Below, in pieces: positions 28,450 to 38,589 of a DNA stretch of 64,000 bases (its first letter is position 1; the number at the start of each line of letters is the position of its first letter). The stretch comes from Paenibacillus camelliae (lineage in GTDB: Bacteria > Bacillota > Bacilli > Paenibacillales > Paenibacillaceae). Where the stretch lies: positions 92,924 through 156,923 of the forward strand of contig NZ_JAMBNY010000012.1 in assembly GCF_023715345.1 (NCBI RefSeq), given 5' to 3'. The notes beneath the pieces were generated by a model. The model saw only the letters and a list, made by a program, of their open reading frames with translations. It was not told the DNA's origin and searched no databases. Made by a program: the position numbers and the translations under genes.

Positions 28450-30404
28450 TGCGCATCACCTGCCTTGCCTGAGGGAGAGGGCGCACTTGATCCATACTCC
28501 GAATAGTTAGCATAATTTCTCAGTATATCATCAATAATCAAATACACTTCTCCGTTTGTCAGAGATGTCCTATCATCGATGGCAGCCAATGTTTCGCCGG
28601 CAAGCCATTTTTTATCAACAAAATGCTCCACTGTTCCTTTGTGCTGATCCAATCCCATCGAAGCAGATATAATATGTATGGCGCGTTCCAGAGATAGCGG
28701 ACTGCTTTTCATGTCCTCTTCAACAATATCATTTACACCCACAGCAGCATCCCCGGCAAATTTCTCAGGTACGGCTTGGCGCAATTTAGGCGTTTGCCCT
28801 AGCAGGCGCATCGGATTCGATGGCTCGTCCAGCTTGAAGCCTTCATTATTATAACTGCCGGTCGTAATTAACAAGCTTATCGCTGTCAGCAGACCGCGCG
28901 CCGCTTTATGCTTCAGGTAGTACGGAGTCGGAAACTTGTTCATCTTTAGATCAACGCCTTGCTCTGTAAGCAGGTTACGCAGTTTGTCCATATACTCCTG
29001 AGACTTCGACATTTCTCGAACAGTGATGACTTCATTAATCGACATTGCTGCGGCTGCTCCTGCCGCTTGGCCTGTCGCCATTCCGAGTGGCACGACCCGC
29101 GCGCTGCCGTGAGCCATTGATTGAAAGCTTGCCGAACGGCCCACAACAAGCAGATCATCAACCTTCAATGGAACAAGCGAGCGGAACGGCACACCGTATT
29201 GCATCGGCTTCATCAGAATATATCCGGCATCCTTGCTGCCTGTACTGTGCAGATCGACCTGGTAGGAGCCATAAGCAATAGCATCATAATGATCGCGATT
29301 TTCCATCAGGTCACGGATCGAAAGAACATATTCGCCTACAATATGGCGGCTTTCCCGAACGTATAGCTCTTCTGCTACACCTGCAAATTCCACTGCTTCG
29401 AATTCTTTAACAGTTTGTTTCATATAGTCAATAAATCGCGGCGCTTCTTGTTTGCCGATCTCATAGCCTTCCTTGCGCGACTCCGGATCAAGCGGGTCAA
29501 CACCGAACACCATCATTGCATTAATTAGCGCTGTACCATCAGCCTGCCTACCAATGTTGAGCGATCTTACACGCACCCGGTCCGGGTCAGTAGCAACGTA
29601 TCCTACAGCTTCTGGAAACCCCCAAATGCTTGTCCCGAACTGACCGCTGCCCTTGCGCTTGCCAAAGGCTGTCCAAACTTCATCAGTAATGCCTTTAATT
29701 TTTATAACCAGTGTTACAGCAGTTTTTGATTCTTTATCGCCCATATCCTCACGCCCTGTCATATATGGCGCTCCTGCTGCTGCAGCAATATCCGCGTCCT
29801 GCGTAGCATCAATTACGACCTTGGACCGAATGCGAGTTTTACTGTTGTCCTTGCTGACAACGTCAAGTCCGCTCACCTTTAACATCGAGTCGTTAGCTTC
29901 AACCACTGGTTGCATCTCGGAGACGTTCAGCATCAGATCGATATTTGGTTCGTCCTTCACCATCTTGAAGAACACATTCGCCGCTGTTTGCGTATCGAAG
30001 GATGTGCCTTCGAGCTGATCGAACCATTCGCGGAACAATCCTTCGTTGAGAAACTTCAGTTTAGTGGAAAACGACGGTTGTGACGGTGAATTATTAAGAT
30101 CAAGCGTATTTAACCCTCCCAAAGTAAACAAGCCGCCCAGTCGGTCGCGATCTCGTCCATCGATCAGCAGTACCTTCATGCCGTTGCGGGCTGCTGAGAT
30201 GGCAGCCATCACGCCTTCCGGGTCAGTTCCGGCAACAATCACATCATACTCTTCTTTTTCTGCCTTCGTATGTTGACCAACATCCATCGATACCGTTTGA
30301 TTACTGCTCTTATTCTCAGACTTATCATTAATCACCAACATAATAGCAACAATAATGATAAACAAGAAAATACATAATAGTCTTAGTCCAAGCTTTGTTT
30401 TCAT
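28446..30404 (-). CDS. Membrane-anchored FAD-dependent oxidoreductase (FAD_oxidored family)
   Basis: 652 residues. A Sec-type signal anchor (helix about 8-25, no twin Arg) and a polar linker precede the dinucleotide-binding motif DVIVAGTDPEGVMAAISAA, a variant of GxGxxG with T and P. The C-terminal FAD site includes VVGRSASFQSMAHGSARV followed by GMATGQAAGAAAAM. The final 100 residues look like an added domain, faintly SLH-like. The flavin domain would sit outside the membrane, which is odd for a flavoprotein. Substrate unknown. Coupled by ATGA to the LTA-synthase-like gene. Confidence 0.85.
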   Translation of the reverse strand: MKTKLGLRLLCIFLFIIIVAIMLVINDKSENKSSNQTVSMDVGQHTKAEKEEYDVIVAGTDPEGVMAAISAARNGMKVLLIDGRDRDRLGGLFTLGGLNTLDLNNSPSQPSFSTKLKFLNEGLFREWFDQLEGTSFDTQTAANVFFKMVKDEPNIDLMLNVSEMQPVVEANDSMLKVSGLDVVSKDNSKTRIRSKVVIDATQDADIAAAAGAPYMTGREDMGDKESKTAVTLVIKIKGITDEVWTAFGKRKGSGQFGTSIWGFPEAVGYVATDPDRVRVRSLNIGRQADGTALINAMMVFGVDPLDPESRKEGYEIGKQEAPRFIDYMKQTVKEFEAVEFAGVAEELYVRESRHIVGEYVLSIRDLMENRDHYDAIAYGSYQVDLHSTGSKDAGYILMKPMQYGVPFRSLVPLKVDDLLVVGRSASFQSMAHGSARVVPLGMATGQAAGAAAAMSINEVITVREMSKSQEYMDKLRNLLTEQGVDLKMNKFPTPYYLKHKAARGLLTAISLLITTGSYNNEGFKLDEPSNPMRLLGQTPKLRQAVPEKFAGDAAVGVNDIVEEDMKSSPLSLERAIHIISASMGLDQHKGTVEHFVDKKWLAGETLAAIDDRTSLTNGEVYLIIDDILRNYANYSEYGSSAPSPSGKAGDAQ

Positions 30405-30513
30405 CGTTAACAGCTCTCCTTCAATTGTTTACATGAGTCCAATTGTAGAGAGCTGTGTTTAATTACTATTGTCAGATCGCTGTATAGCAGCTGAATAAAT
30501 GCTTAACATTTAC

Positions 30514-30687
30514 TTAATAAATAGATGTGAAAACTTCAGCTTTCGCTAGTGGGTAATAATCCTCAGAGTAACCATCAAGTTCCTCCTTATCTAGCTTCCT
30601 CTCAATAAATACGATCCTTGTTGGTAGAAAACGTGAGCCTATTTCACGGTCAATATCGTCATAAAGTATACTTTTCTCGTTTGTAAA
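30514..30687 (-). pseudogene. 3' remnant of an unidentified gene
   Basis: 57 sense codons with protein-like composition end at TAA (30514-30516) and are closed upstream by TAG (30688-30690). There is no ATG, GTG or TTG in frame. The peptide includes YDDIDREIGSRF and TRIVFIERKLDKEEL, a typical mixed charged and hydrophobic globular pattern, and ends YYPLAKAEVFTSIY. It lies just after the GH127 terminator on the same strand. I take it as the C-terminal remnant of a lost gene; family not recognised. Apart from it and the FAD-gene promoter region, 30405-30700 looks empty. Confidence 0.5.
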
Positions 30688-30700
30688 CTACAACCTTATA

Positions 30701-30740
30701 AAAAAAGACTTCACCTAGTCGGAACTAAGTGAAGTCTTCA
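30701..30740 (-). terminator. Terminator after the GH127 gene
   Basis: Stem GAAGACTTCACTTAG with CTAGGTGAAGTCTT, six-base loop, followed on the minus strand by seven Ts. Starts 7 bp after the stop codon. Confidence 0.92.
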
Positions 30741-30746
30741 TATTTA

Positions 30747-32705
30747 CTATTCTTTTACCCAAACCATCATTTCACCTTCACCGCGATTGGCCCACGTGTA
30801 ATAAGGGATAAAGGTTAGCTTCTTAGGCTTTTGTTGAAGCTCTACGTTCGCTGCATATAGGTCATCATTCCATGTCTCAAGATCTTCAATAACCCCATCA
30901 GCCTCAATCGTGACGACTCCGCCAGCTAGCTGTTCATTGAACTTTAGCTCTAACGCTGCGTCCTTAGGCAAGCGGACATGCTGCAAGTTTGCGCCATTAT
31001 CTGCTTCCTCCATGCAATATACGATCGGTCCGCGCTGCAAAGCTACTTTGCCAGCGTTCGCTCTTATGCTCGGATGACTCTTCATACGTTTAATGGATAG
31101 ATCCAGCTCCAGCTTGATCGTATCTCCATTGCTCCATTCTCTATCGATGACAGCATAGCCATCCTTCATTATAGCTGCAAGCTCTATTTCCTTGCCGTTT
31201 ACCAGGATCTTCGCCTGCTCGGACCAGCTCGGAATGCGTACTGCTATACCGAAGCGAGCTGCTGCATCTAGCTGGATCTCATAGGATACGTTACCCTTCC
31301 ACGGCAGCTCAGAGGTTTGAGTAATCTCTACGCTTGCACCATTTAGCTCAACCTTAGTCTTCCCTCCAATAAATAGATGGGAATAGATCGTGTTGTCACG
31401 AACAGAATATAGGTAGTCTCCTAGAGAAGATAGCAAGCGCGCCAAGTTTGGAGGACAGCAGGCACAGCCATACCACTCTGGACGTACTGGCTTGATATGG
31501 TTATAGTTATGATTCTTTCTATGACATTGCGAAGGGAAAACTTCAAGCGGATTCACATAGAAGAAATGCTTTCCATCCAGCGCCATTCCCGAAATAACGG
31601 TATTGTAAAGCGCGCGCTCCATCACATCAGCATAGTGTGCATGTGGCTCGAGCTGCAGCATGCGCTGTGCTGAAAAGATTAATCCTATCGAAGCACATGT
31701 CTCCGCATATACAGTATCGTTTGGCAGGTCATAGTCAAATGAGAAGGCTTCCCCATGTACCATTGAACCAATTCCGCCCGTTATATACATCTGCTTGCTT
31801 ACAATGTTATTCCACAATGTGCGACTTGCATCAAGCAGCGTTTTATCATTCGTTTCTCTAGCAATATCGATCATACCGGAAAGCATATAAACGACACGCA
31901 CCGCATGGCCTATTGCTTCAGACTGCTCTCTTACCGGCTTATGAGCCTGAAAATACGAGTGATCGATATGTATGCGGCCTTTATGCCATATACTCGTCCA
32001 GCCTCGTTTTTCTGCTTCTTCCTCGAAGAACTTGTTCGTACCACGCTTATCAATAAAATATTTACTTAGATTAAGGTAGGACTCATTATTCGTAGCATGA
32101 TACAGCTTCACAAGTGCAAGCTCGATCTCCTGGTGACCGTCATAGCCTTGAATTTGGCCTGGTCCATCACCAAATACTTCAGCGATATGATCTGCCAAGC
32201 GACATACAATATCAAGTAGCTTCGTCTTTCCTGTCGCATCATAATATGCGACCGCTGCTTCAATCATATGACCAGCAGTGTACAGCTCATGCGCCTCTGT
32301 AAGGTTCGTCCACTTTTCGTCAGGTGCCTTAATCGTGAAGTACGTATTTAGGTAGCCGTCTGGCTCCTGTGCCTTCTCTATAATATCAATCATCTCATCC
32401 GCAATAGCTTCAAGCTCAGCATTGGGCTGCTTCATTAACAAATAAGCAACCGCTTCTAACCATTTGGCAACGTCTGTATCCTGGAACACGAAGCCATAAA
32501 ACTCGCCTTCAGCTAACCCCGCTGCAATTTTAAAGTTTTGTACCGCGTGACTCTTCTCAGCGCCCTCAACACGGTCATTGATTGCCTCCCATTGATAAGG
32601 AACAACAACGTCTCGAACGAGCTGTGTATACTGATTCCAGAATGGATCATTCAGTTCAACCTGCTTCATTGAGACAAATTTAGATGGATTAATCGTTGCG
32701 ACCAT
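30747..32705 (-). CDS. Glycoside hydrolase family 127 (beta-L-arabinofuranosidase type)
   Basis: 652 residues, usual size for GH127/DUF1680. Features of the family: N-terminal FWNQYTQLVRDVVVPYQW, barrel segment AQEPDGYLNTYFTI, and the Cys-Cys metal/catalytic segment GCACCPPNLARLL with the upstream ETCASIGL. In the studied member HypBA1 a Cys serves as nucleophile with zinc bound by three Cys and a Glu. No signal peptide, so it acts on imported oligosaccharides. AGGAGGG precedes the ATG. Divergent from the AraC regulator, which probably controls it. No sugar transporter lies nearby. Confidence 0.92.
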   Translation of the reverse strand: MVATINPSKFVSMKQVELNDPFWNQYTQLVRDVVVPYQWEAINDRVEGAEKSHAVQNFKIAAGLAEGEFYGFVFQDTDVAKWLEAVAYLLMKQPNAELEAIADEMIDIIEKAQEPDGYLNTYFTIKAPDEKWTNLTEAHELYTAGHMIEAAVAYYDATGKTKLLDIVCRLADHIAEVFGDGPGQIQGYDGHQEIELALVKLYHATNNESYLNLSKYFIDKRGTNKFFEEEAEKRGWTSIWHKGRIHIDHSYFQAHKPVREQSEAIGHAVRVVYMLSGMIDIARETNDKTLLDASRTLWNNIVSKQMYITGGIGSMVHGEAFSFDYDLPNDTVYAETCASIGLIFSAQRMLQLEPHAHYADVMERALYNTVISGMALDGKHFFYVNPLEVFPSQCHRKNHNYNHIKPVRPEWYGCACCPPNLARLLSSLGDYLYSVRDNTIYSHLFIGGKTKVELNGASVEITQTSELPWKGNVSYEIQLDAAARFGIAVRIPSWSEQAKILVNGKEIELAAIMKDGYAVIDREWSNGDTIKLELDLSIKRMKSHPSIRANAGKVALQRGPIVYCMEEADNGANLQHVRLPKDAALELKFNEQLAGGVVTIEADGVIEDLETWNDDLYAANVELQQKPKKLTFIPYYTWANRGEGEMMVWVKE

Positions 32706-32827
32706 ATTATCCCTCCTACTTAAATTTCACACTTACTAATGTTATTGTATGTGTTAATATACTAGTAAATCGATACAAAATATCAACTAAAACTTATAAT
32801 ATCTCACACATACAGGAGGGTGTTATC

Positions 32828-33697
32828 ATGAAGGAGCCTGCCTATATTTATTTTAATAGTCCGCCTTCCCCTTACTACTTAGAAAGTGGATTTTCAGACT
32901 ACCAGATCGGAGATTCCCATCCGAATCGACACCGCATTAATTTATTCGATCTTATTATTGTACGAGACGGCTGTTTACACTTAGCGGAGGAGGACAACAG
33001 CTGGCGGCTTGAAGCAGGTGAAACGCTCATCCTTCTTCCCGACCGCCACCACTACAGCGTGGAGCCGGTTAAAGAGGCTACCTCCTTCTACTGGATCCAC
33101 TTCCAAACGGTGAATGAATGGATCGAAACGGAGCAAATTCATTATAAATTTCAAGTCGAAGCCCACCAGGAATGCTTCAATCCATCCCCATATACAATGC
33201 AGCTTCCTAAGTCTATGAAGCTAAGCTTTCCACAGCAGGCTTATCAGCTAATTGAGCAGATGAACGAAGCAAGCAAGCACGTGGAACCTAAAGCCTATTG
33301 GCAAAAGCAGTATGCCTTTGAGGAGCTGCTGCGGATGATGGACGCGAAGCAGAATCAAGCTCAAACTAGCAGCATCGTTCGGCTCGCGGAGCAAGTCGAG
33401 CACTATCTTCGCAATCATTATGAGCAGCAAATTACGAATCAATCATTGTCGCATGCCTTTAATTATCACTACAATTACATCACTAGAGCACTTAAGCAGG
33501 TTTATGGCTATACCCCTAACGAATATGTGACGAAGCTTCGCTTAGACCAAGCCAAAACGATGCTTCTGAACACGCATGCCACGATCTCCGATATTGCAAG
33601 CTCAGTTGGCTTTGAGAATGTACCTTACTTTGCAAACTGCTTTCAAAAGCATGTTGGAATTTCGCCTTCAGGCTTCCGCAAAAAATATTACGATTAA
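32828..33697 (+). CDS. AraC-family regulator, probable controller of the GH127 gene
   Basis: 289 residues from ATG at 32828 (AGGAGGGTGTTATC upstream); an open frame extends 44 codons further but lacks an SD and has a spacer-like sequence. The N-terminal cupin sugar-sensing domain contains GETLILLPDRHHYSVEP. The C-terminal pair of helix-turn-helix motifs has NYITRALKQVYGYTPNEYV and IASSVGFENVPYFANCFQKHVGISPSGFRK. The 122-bp divergent region with the GH127 gene would hold its operator; I see no clear direct repeat there. Confidence 0.9.
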   Translation: MKEPAYIYFNSPPSPYYLESGFSDYQIGDSHPNRHRINLFDLIIVRDGCLHLAEEDNSWRLEAGETLILLPDRHHYSVEPVKEATSFYWIHFQTVNEWIETEQIHYKFQVEAHQECFNPSPYTMQLPKSMKLSFPQQAYQLIEQMNEASKHVEPKAYWQKQYAFEELLRMMDAKQNQAQTSSIVRLAEQVEHYLRNHYEQQITNQSLSHAFNYHYNYITRALKQVYGYTPNEYVTKLRLDQAKTMLLNTHATISDIASSVGFENVPYFANCFQKHVGISPSGFRKKYYD

Positions 33698-33703
33698 ATA
33701 ACT

Positions 33704-33743
33704 ACAGCCCAATGGTTAGTGTGTGAACTAACCATTGGGCTGT
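33704..33743. terminator. Bidirectional hairpin between convergent araC-type and chemoreceptor genes
   Basis: Perfect 16-bp inverted repeat ACAGCCCAATGGTTAG/CTAACCATTGGGCTGT with 8-nt loop. Weak T-runs, but it sits exactly between the two stop codons. Confidence 0.8.
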
Positions 33744-33782
33744 AAGCTGTCATTCTTAGTCAAAAAACATAGTTACGATCGT

Positions 33783-35525
33783 CTATACCTTGAATTTGCC
33801 TAATGCTTCTGTCAGCTGCTGAGCGAGAGATTGCAGTCGCTGTGAGGAGCTCGACACTTCCTCGACAGCCGTCTGCTGCTGCTCAGAAGCTGCTGCGATC
33901 TCCTGCGTACGAGAGGCAGATGTATGGGCCATCTGCTCGAGCTCAACCATGGAAGCCGCGATCTCCTCGCTTCCTGCTGACATTTGCTCCGATGCTGCCG
34001 ATACCTCCTGCACCTGTGCAGAAACCTGATTGACCGCTTGCAGAATGGAGCGGAACGATTCACCTGAAGCATGAACCAGCTCCGAACCCGTTTGCGTTTC
34101 ATCTGCTGATTCATTTAGCACAGTCGCTACTGCCTCGGTTTTCGTTCCGATCTCCTGCAGCATCGTTGCAATCTCATGCGATGATTCCTTAGAGCGCTCC
34201 GCAAGCTTACGGATTTCTTGGGCAACAACGGCAAAGCCTTTTCCTGATTCACCTGCACGGGCTGCTTCAATGGATGCGTTTAACGCAAGCAGATTGGTCT
34301 GATCAGCAATTTCAGTAATCTGAACGATTATATCATTAATATGTATATTGGACTCGTTCAGCTCCTGCATAATATGTGAAGCACCTGTCACTTGCTGCTC
34401 GATCTTATTCATTTGCTGTACGGTTTGATTAATGATCGCCTCTCCCCCAGCTGCCAGCTGTGACGTATCTGTAGCGAGCTCAGAAACTGTGGAGGAGGAA
34501 TCAGCAATTTTCTGAATGCCAATAGTCATCTCTGTCATCGCTCGCTGACACTCTTGAGCACTCGCCAGCTGGCTCTCGGCACCAGCTGCTGAGCTTTGTA
34601 TCGAAGTGGATATGTCTTGCGTTACGCTTTCCGCCTGACTCGCGGTTTCCTTCATTGTAAATGACGCTTCAGAAACCTCTTTCGCTGTATGCTCAACACG
34701 ATAGGTTAACTCTCTTAAGCTTGCTACCATTTCATTAAATGATTGTGCTACTTGTCCAATCTCATTACGATTGGTGTTTGGTACCTGAATGGTTAAGTCT
34801 CCATTTGCTGCTTCCTTTGCATACTGAACAAGCACGCGCAGCGGTCGAACGATCACTCTAACAAGTAATATAACGATGGAGATAGCACTTGCCGACACCA
34901 CGATCGCAATGATTGTACTCTTTATAATTAGATGATTTAGCTTAGATTGTAGCTTGTCATAATCGTATTCGATGCCAAGCAAGGCAATCGTACTTCCGTC
35001 CACGCTTTTAATTGGTGCAAGATATGCCATCCATGTTCCGTAATCATCCTTAAAATCCTCAGTAAGTACCGCTCCCTGTGAGACTGCCTTTAAGAATGAG
35101 TCATAATATTCAGCACTAGGTACATAGTTACCTCCTGCCTGCAAGCCCGCTTCAGCCATTGAATCGGAAACCTGAATATATTGAAGCACGTCCCGTCCTT
35201 CATTCTGTATCGTCTCTATCTTTAGATAATAGGCATTAGCAACAACCTCATCGTCAATCATCGCATTCAGTAGTCGCTTCAACGTATCCAGCTCACTAGA
35301 TTCTGCTGCTTGTCCTGTCCCGTTCTCAACCGCTTCAAACAACGCTGTATTCGCTTGTGATAGCGCCTGAAGCTTCTCACCAATAATGGTAAATTCATTG
35401 AAGATAGCCTTATGCTGGGCTTCATACGATAGATAGTTCATCCCCATCGTAAGCGTCATACACAGAATACCTAATAGTAAAGAACTACTGAACAAAAAGC
35501 TCTTGTTTTTTATCCATTTCTTCAT
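33783..35525 (-). CDS. Methyl-accepting chemotaxis protein with extracellular sensor domain
   Basis: 580 residues. Membrane helix at about 10-30, an extracellular Cache-like domain (about 35-205), a second helix (about 207-228), HAMP, then a full signalling domain with the conserved tip [22 protein letters not shown]. The C-terminus ends in an Ala/Ser/Gln coiled coil. GGAGTGAACAGCA precedes the ATG. Unlike the receptor at 14887 it has a clear ligand domain. Ligand unknown. Confidence 0.94.
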   Translation of the reverse strand: MKKWIKNKSFLFSSSLLLGILCMTLTMGMNYLSYEAQHKAIFNEFTIIGEKLQALSQANTALFEAVENGTGQAAESSELDTLKRLLNAMIDDEVVANAYYLKIETIQNEGRDVLQYIQVSDSMAEAGLQAGGNYVPSAEYYDSFLKAVSQGAVLTEDFKDDYGTWMAYLAPIKSVDGSTIALLGIEYDYDKLQSKLNHLIIKSTIIAIVVSASAISIVILLVRVIVRPLRVLVQYAKEAANGDLTIQVPNTNRNEIGQVAQSFNEMVASLRELTYRVEHTAKEVSEASFTMKETASQAESVTQDISTSIQSSAAGAESQLASAQECQRAMTEMTIGIQKIADSSSTVSELATDTSQLAAGGEAIINQTVQQMNKIEQQVTGASHIMQELNESNIHINDIIVQITEIADQTNLLALNASIEAARAGESGKGFAVVAQEIRKLAERSKESSHEIATMLQEIGTKTEAVATVLNESADETQTGSELVHASGESFRSILQAVNQVSAQVQEVSAASEQMSAGSEEIAASMVELEQMAHTSASRTQEIAAASEQQQTAVEEVSSSSQRLQSLAQQLTEALGKFKV

Positions 35526-35867
35526 TGCTGTTCACTCCTTCACATGATGTAAGTAACGTATAGATTGGAACTGCAAAATGCTGCTGTATGTTAGGATAAA
35601 CTTGAGAACGATGAGTGTCTGCCTGAGACCTAAGAGCTATATCCTACCACTATTATCGGTTTTACATGTGAGCAGATGTAGAGTTAATTTTTATTAAAAA
35701 TACGGCTACTTTATTTGGGATGATGTAGAAATTATCTTTTCATTCATGAATTAAGTTGTTATAATTTTTGAATCGGTGTGTAGAGATATTGGAATAGGTA
35801 TACTGTCCAAAAATATATGTCGTAAGATACGTCTACCATCCGAAGATTATATTTCGGAGGGGAAACT
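35526..35867. other. Intergenic region between divergent chemoreceptor and DUF2798 genes
   Basis: 342 bp, A+T rich, no supported gene. It should hold two divergent promoters. A TATACT hexamer lies near 35799 and the SD of the DUF2798 gene (GGAGGGG) ends it. No repeat copy is present. Confidence 0.6.
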
Positions 35868-36377
35868 ATGTATAAGGAAGAAAGACTGCCACAAAACGCA
35901 AAAGAAGGCATATTATTTTTACTGATTGTTTCCATTATTTCAGTAAACACGATCGCACCTATGATTATGGGGATGGAACGTGGCTTCACGAAAGAAAATT
36001 ACATCGAAACACTAAAAATCATCCCTTTTATGTGGGTGATCGTCGTTCTGCTGGTAAGATTGGTTGCGGGACCATTGGTCGGTAAAATCATGCCAAAACT
36101 GGTAGGACAAACCGATTGATTTAATGCTAGAGTGTTATTGACTATATTTTTGAACGTTACGATCTTATCCATTCTTCTCACCATAATAGGAACATGGGTC
36201 GGTACTAGACAAATTAGCTTAGAGCCATTCCAAAACTTCTTTCATAGTTGGTTTAGAAACTTTGGCATCGCATTTTGGATTGAGTTATTAATTGCTCAGC
36301 CAATAGCAAGGTTTGCCATGAAAAAAATACATGCAAGACAGACTAACAGAGCAAAAATGAAAAGCCAAAGCTTTTAG
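35868..36377 (+). pseudogene. DUF2798 membrane protein interrupted by one in-frame TGA
   Basis: Two frames, 35868-36119 and the stretch after it, are in the same phase and separated only by TGA at 36117-36119. Read through, they give a 169-residue product with two related halves, each with paired membrane helices and the DUF2798 hallmark GP(L)VGK / QPIARF after the second helix. Two repeats in one chain of about 150-170 residues is the usual DUF2798 layout. The second half could restart at GTG 36132 but has no SD. A CGA-to-TGA change is the simplest origin. SD GGAGGGG and a good terminator flank the gene. Function of the family unknown. Confidence 0.8.
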
Positions 36378-36436
36378 GCAGGTAGCCAAAACATGCTGAC
36401 ACTAACCATCGCTAATTGACGTGCATTAACTTAAAT

Positions 36437-36464
36437 AACCGCCCCTATGGGCGGTTATTTTTTT
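36437..36464 (+). terminator. Terminator after the DUF2798 gene
   Basis: TAACCGCCC-CTAT-GGGCGGTTA followed by seven Ts; textbook intrinsic terminator. Confidence 0.95.
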
Positions 36465-36625
36465 GTGAATGATCAGCATCGGAATGAACTTAGCAATAAT
36501 CAAAAAAATCCCCTTCTGCATGAACGAACAGGCAGCATAACATCGTATCACCGCTGCTTATTCATGTTTTATGCATAAGGAGATTCTCGATTAATATATA
36601 CATGCTTAAAGCAGCTATCTCACTG

Positions 36626-37375
36626 CTATCTTGTCATCATACTCATTCGTTTAGCTGCGCTTTGCATAATCGGAGCATATTCACGCATACTTTCCAGCGT
36701 CAGCCTACCCGATGGTCCAGATACAGCCAGTGCAGCTATAATCTGTCCTTCCCGATCAAATATCGGTACCGATACAGCCGCAACTCCGCTTTCTCGTTCC
36801 TCAAAGCTAACGGCATATCCAAGCTCTAGCACATCACAGAGCTCACTTTGATAGGTATCCATCGTAAGCTGGTCTCTTAGCTGCCACGTCGGATGCTGCC
36901 ATATTTCCTGCTGTTCCTCTTGGCTCGCATAGGCAATAAGCACCTTGCTTGATGCCCCTGCATATAAAGGAAAACGAGCACCAACAGGCGCTACTCTACG
37001 AACAGGCTCATTGCTTTGAACTGATTGAATTCGAATCCGTTCTACTCCAGAGCGAACATAGATGCTGATCGTTTCTCCAAGTTGATCACGCAATCTTTCC
37101 ATTTCCTTCTGCCACATCATGGATTGATCATTCGTAGCTGAAAGAACTGCTGACAGCTCCCACACCATTAGTCCGAGCTGATACCGATCTGTTGCAGCAT
37201 CTCGTTCGATAAAACCTTTTTCTTCCAACGTCGCTAACATGCGATGTACGGTGCTTTTATGTAAACCGACCTGTTGAGCTAGTTCTGTCATAGCCCAGCT
37301 TGGACGAATCGTGAAGCATATCAAAATATCGAGCGCTCTTTCTACCGATCGAACGGTATTTTTTCCTTCATCCAT
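36626..37375 (-). CDS. IclR-family transcriptional regulator
   Basis: 249 residues from ATG at 37375 (GGAGG 7 nt upstream); a longer frame begins 11 codons earlier without SD. The N-terminal winged helix includes MTELAQQVGLHKSTVHRMLATLEEKG, typed here in part: LAQQVGLHKSTVHRML. The C-terminal IclR effector domain has YAGASSKVLIAY and AVSGPSGRLT. Target genes are not evident; the divergent alpha/beta hydrolase 219 bp away is one candidate. Weak hairpin (CATGAA..TTCATG, about 36508-36572) may end its transcript. Confidence 0.92.
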   Translation of the reverse strand: MDEGKNTVRSVERALDILICFTIRPSWAMTELAQQVGLHKSTVHRMLATLEEKGFIERDAATDRYQLGLMVWELSAVLSATNDQSMMWQKEMERLRDQLGETISIYVRSGVERIRIQSVQSNEPVRRVAPVGARFPLYAGASSKVLIAYASQEEQQEIWQHPTWQLRDQLTMDTYQSELCDVLELGYAVSFEERESGVAAVSVPIFDREGQIIAALAVSGPSGRLTLESMREYAPIMQSAAKRMSMMTR

Positions 37376-37594
37376 GAGCATCCCTCCTACATTTATTGTA
37401 TCACGCATATTCGGTAACTAACAGTATATTGTTTCGCACAATAAAACTAATTTCAAATTCAATGATAACACTTCTCATTTATATTTGTAAGACTCTCTAT
37501 CTATAAGACTAATTTTATGAGAAAAGTTCCAGTTGACAGTCGAAACTTGTCGGCTTAGCATTAAATTAAACTGCTGATAAAGAGGTGAGTCAAC

Positions 37595-38572
37595 ATGAGT
37601 CGTGCACCACTGCAAACCAATACACCCATACCTAGCTTCAAGACGACGCGTAAATCTAAGCTGACTCACTTCTCCGTGGCGAGCACCGTATCCTTGCTTG
37701 CTTTTATCAGCATTATCGTCATCGTTAGTCATGCGATCATCGCATGGAATCTTGCATTCCCTTACGTCCCTCCACTGGAAAGCAACCCTAGTGATAAAAA
37801 GGATCTGAGCTATGAGGTAATCGTCTATCCCAGTCGTAGCGGCAACACAACCGTAGACAGCTGGTTCATCCCTGCTAGGTCAGCAGCATCAGGTGAGGAG
37901 TCAGGGCAAACGATCATACTATCACATGGCTACGGGGCTAACCGCGAGGAAAGCTGGGTTCCCATGTACGACTTAGCAGAGCTAATGCACGAGCTTGGCT
38001 ATAACGTCATCATGTTCGATTATGGCTACGCCTCTAAAAGCTACAGCGCACCCGCAACTTGGGGCTCTGAAGAAAAAAATCAATTGCTGGCTGCTGTTGA
38101 TTACGCTAAGGAGCGAGGAGCCGATCGAATCATTGTATGGGGCTTTTCGATGGGCGGCGGAACAGCGCTACAGGCTGCGTTAGAAACAGAGCATATTGAC
38201 GGACTTATATTAGACAGCTTATTTTTACCAAGTCCTGAAACGCTATATACGAATATCAAACAATACATCGGTCTTCCTAAATATCCGACGACCTCCATTA
38301 TTGGCAAGCTGCTTCCACTTTGGACGAATCATAGCTTTTCGAACACTCCAGCAGAAACTATACTGGAAACAACCTATGATATACCACTGTTTATTATTCA
38401 CGGTACAGCGGATAATAAGGCGGATGTATACATCGCTGAACGTATAGCTGCCAATCAGACCCTACATCAATCAAGACTTTGGGTTATTGAGGGCGGCATG
38501 CATGAGCTGTTATTTCGTAAAGATCCTAATCAGTATATGAAAAACATTTCGCAGTTTTTAAGCTCATTCTAA
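37595..38572 (+). CDS. Alpha/beta hydrolase with N-terminal membrane anchor
   Basis: 325 residues. A membrane helix at about 28-52 is followed by an alpha/beta hydrolase fold. The oxyanion/HG region is ILSHGYGANREESW, the nucleophile elbow is GFSMGGG, the Asp lies near IIHGTADNKAD and the His in GGMHELLF. Predicted anchored on the outside of the membrane. Substrate unknown; such proteins are often annotated as esterases or acyl hydrolases. AAAGAGGTGA precedes the ATG. Confidence 0.88.
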   Translation: MSRAPLQTNTPIPSFKTTRKSKLTHFSVASTVSLLAFISIIVIVSHAIIAWNLAFPYVPPLESNPSDKKDLSYEVIVYPSRSGNTTVDSWFIPARSAASGEESGQTIILSHGYGANREESWVPMYDLAELMHELGYNVIMFDYGYASKSYSAPATWGSEEKNQLLAAVDYAKERGADRIIVWGFSMGGGTALQAALETEHIDGLILDSLFLPSPETLYTNIKQYIGLPKYPTTSIIGKLLPLWTNHSFSNTPAETILETTYDIPLFIIHGTADNKADVYIAERIAANQTLHQSRLWVIEGGMHELLFRKDPNQYMKNISQFLSSF

Positions 38573-38589
38573 TGATAAACTAGCAAACT

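Noticed and set aside
28446..28750. Definite SLH domain at the C-terminus of the FAD protein
   Set aside because: Only a faint resemblance in one unit; key SLH residues are not convincing.
32696..32827. Extended N-terminus of the AraC regulator
   Set aside because: No SD, overlaps the GH127 5' end and the divergent promoter region; the ATG at 32828 has an ideal SD.
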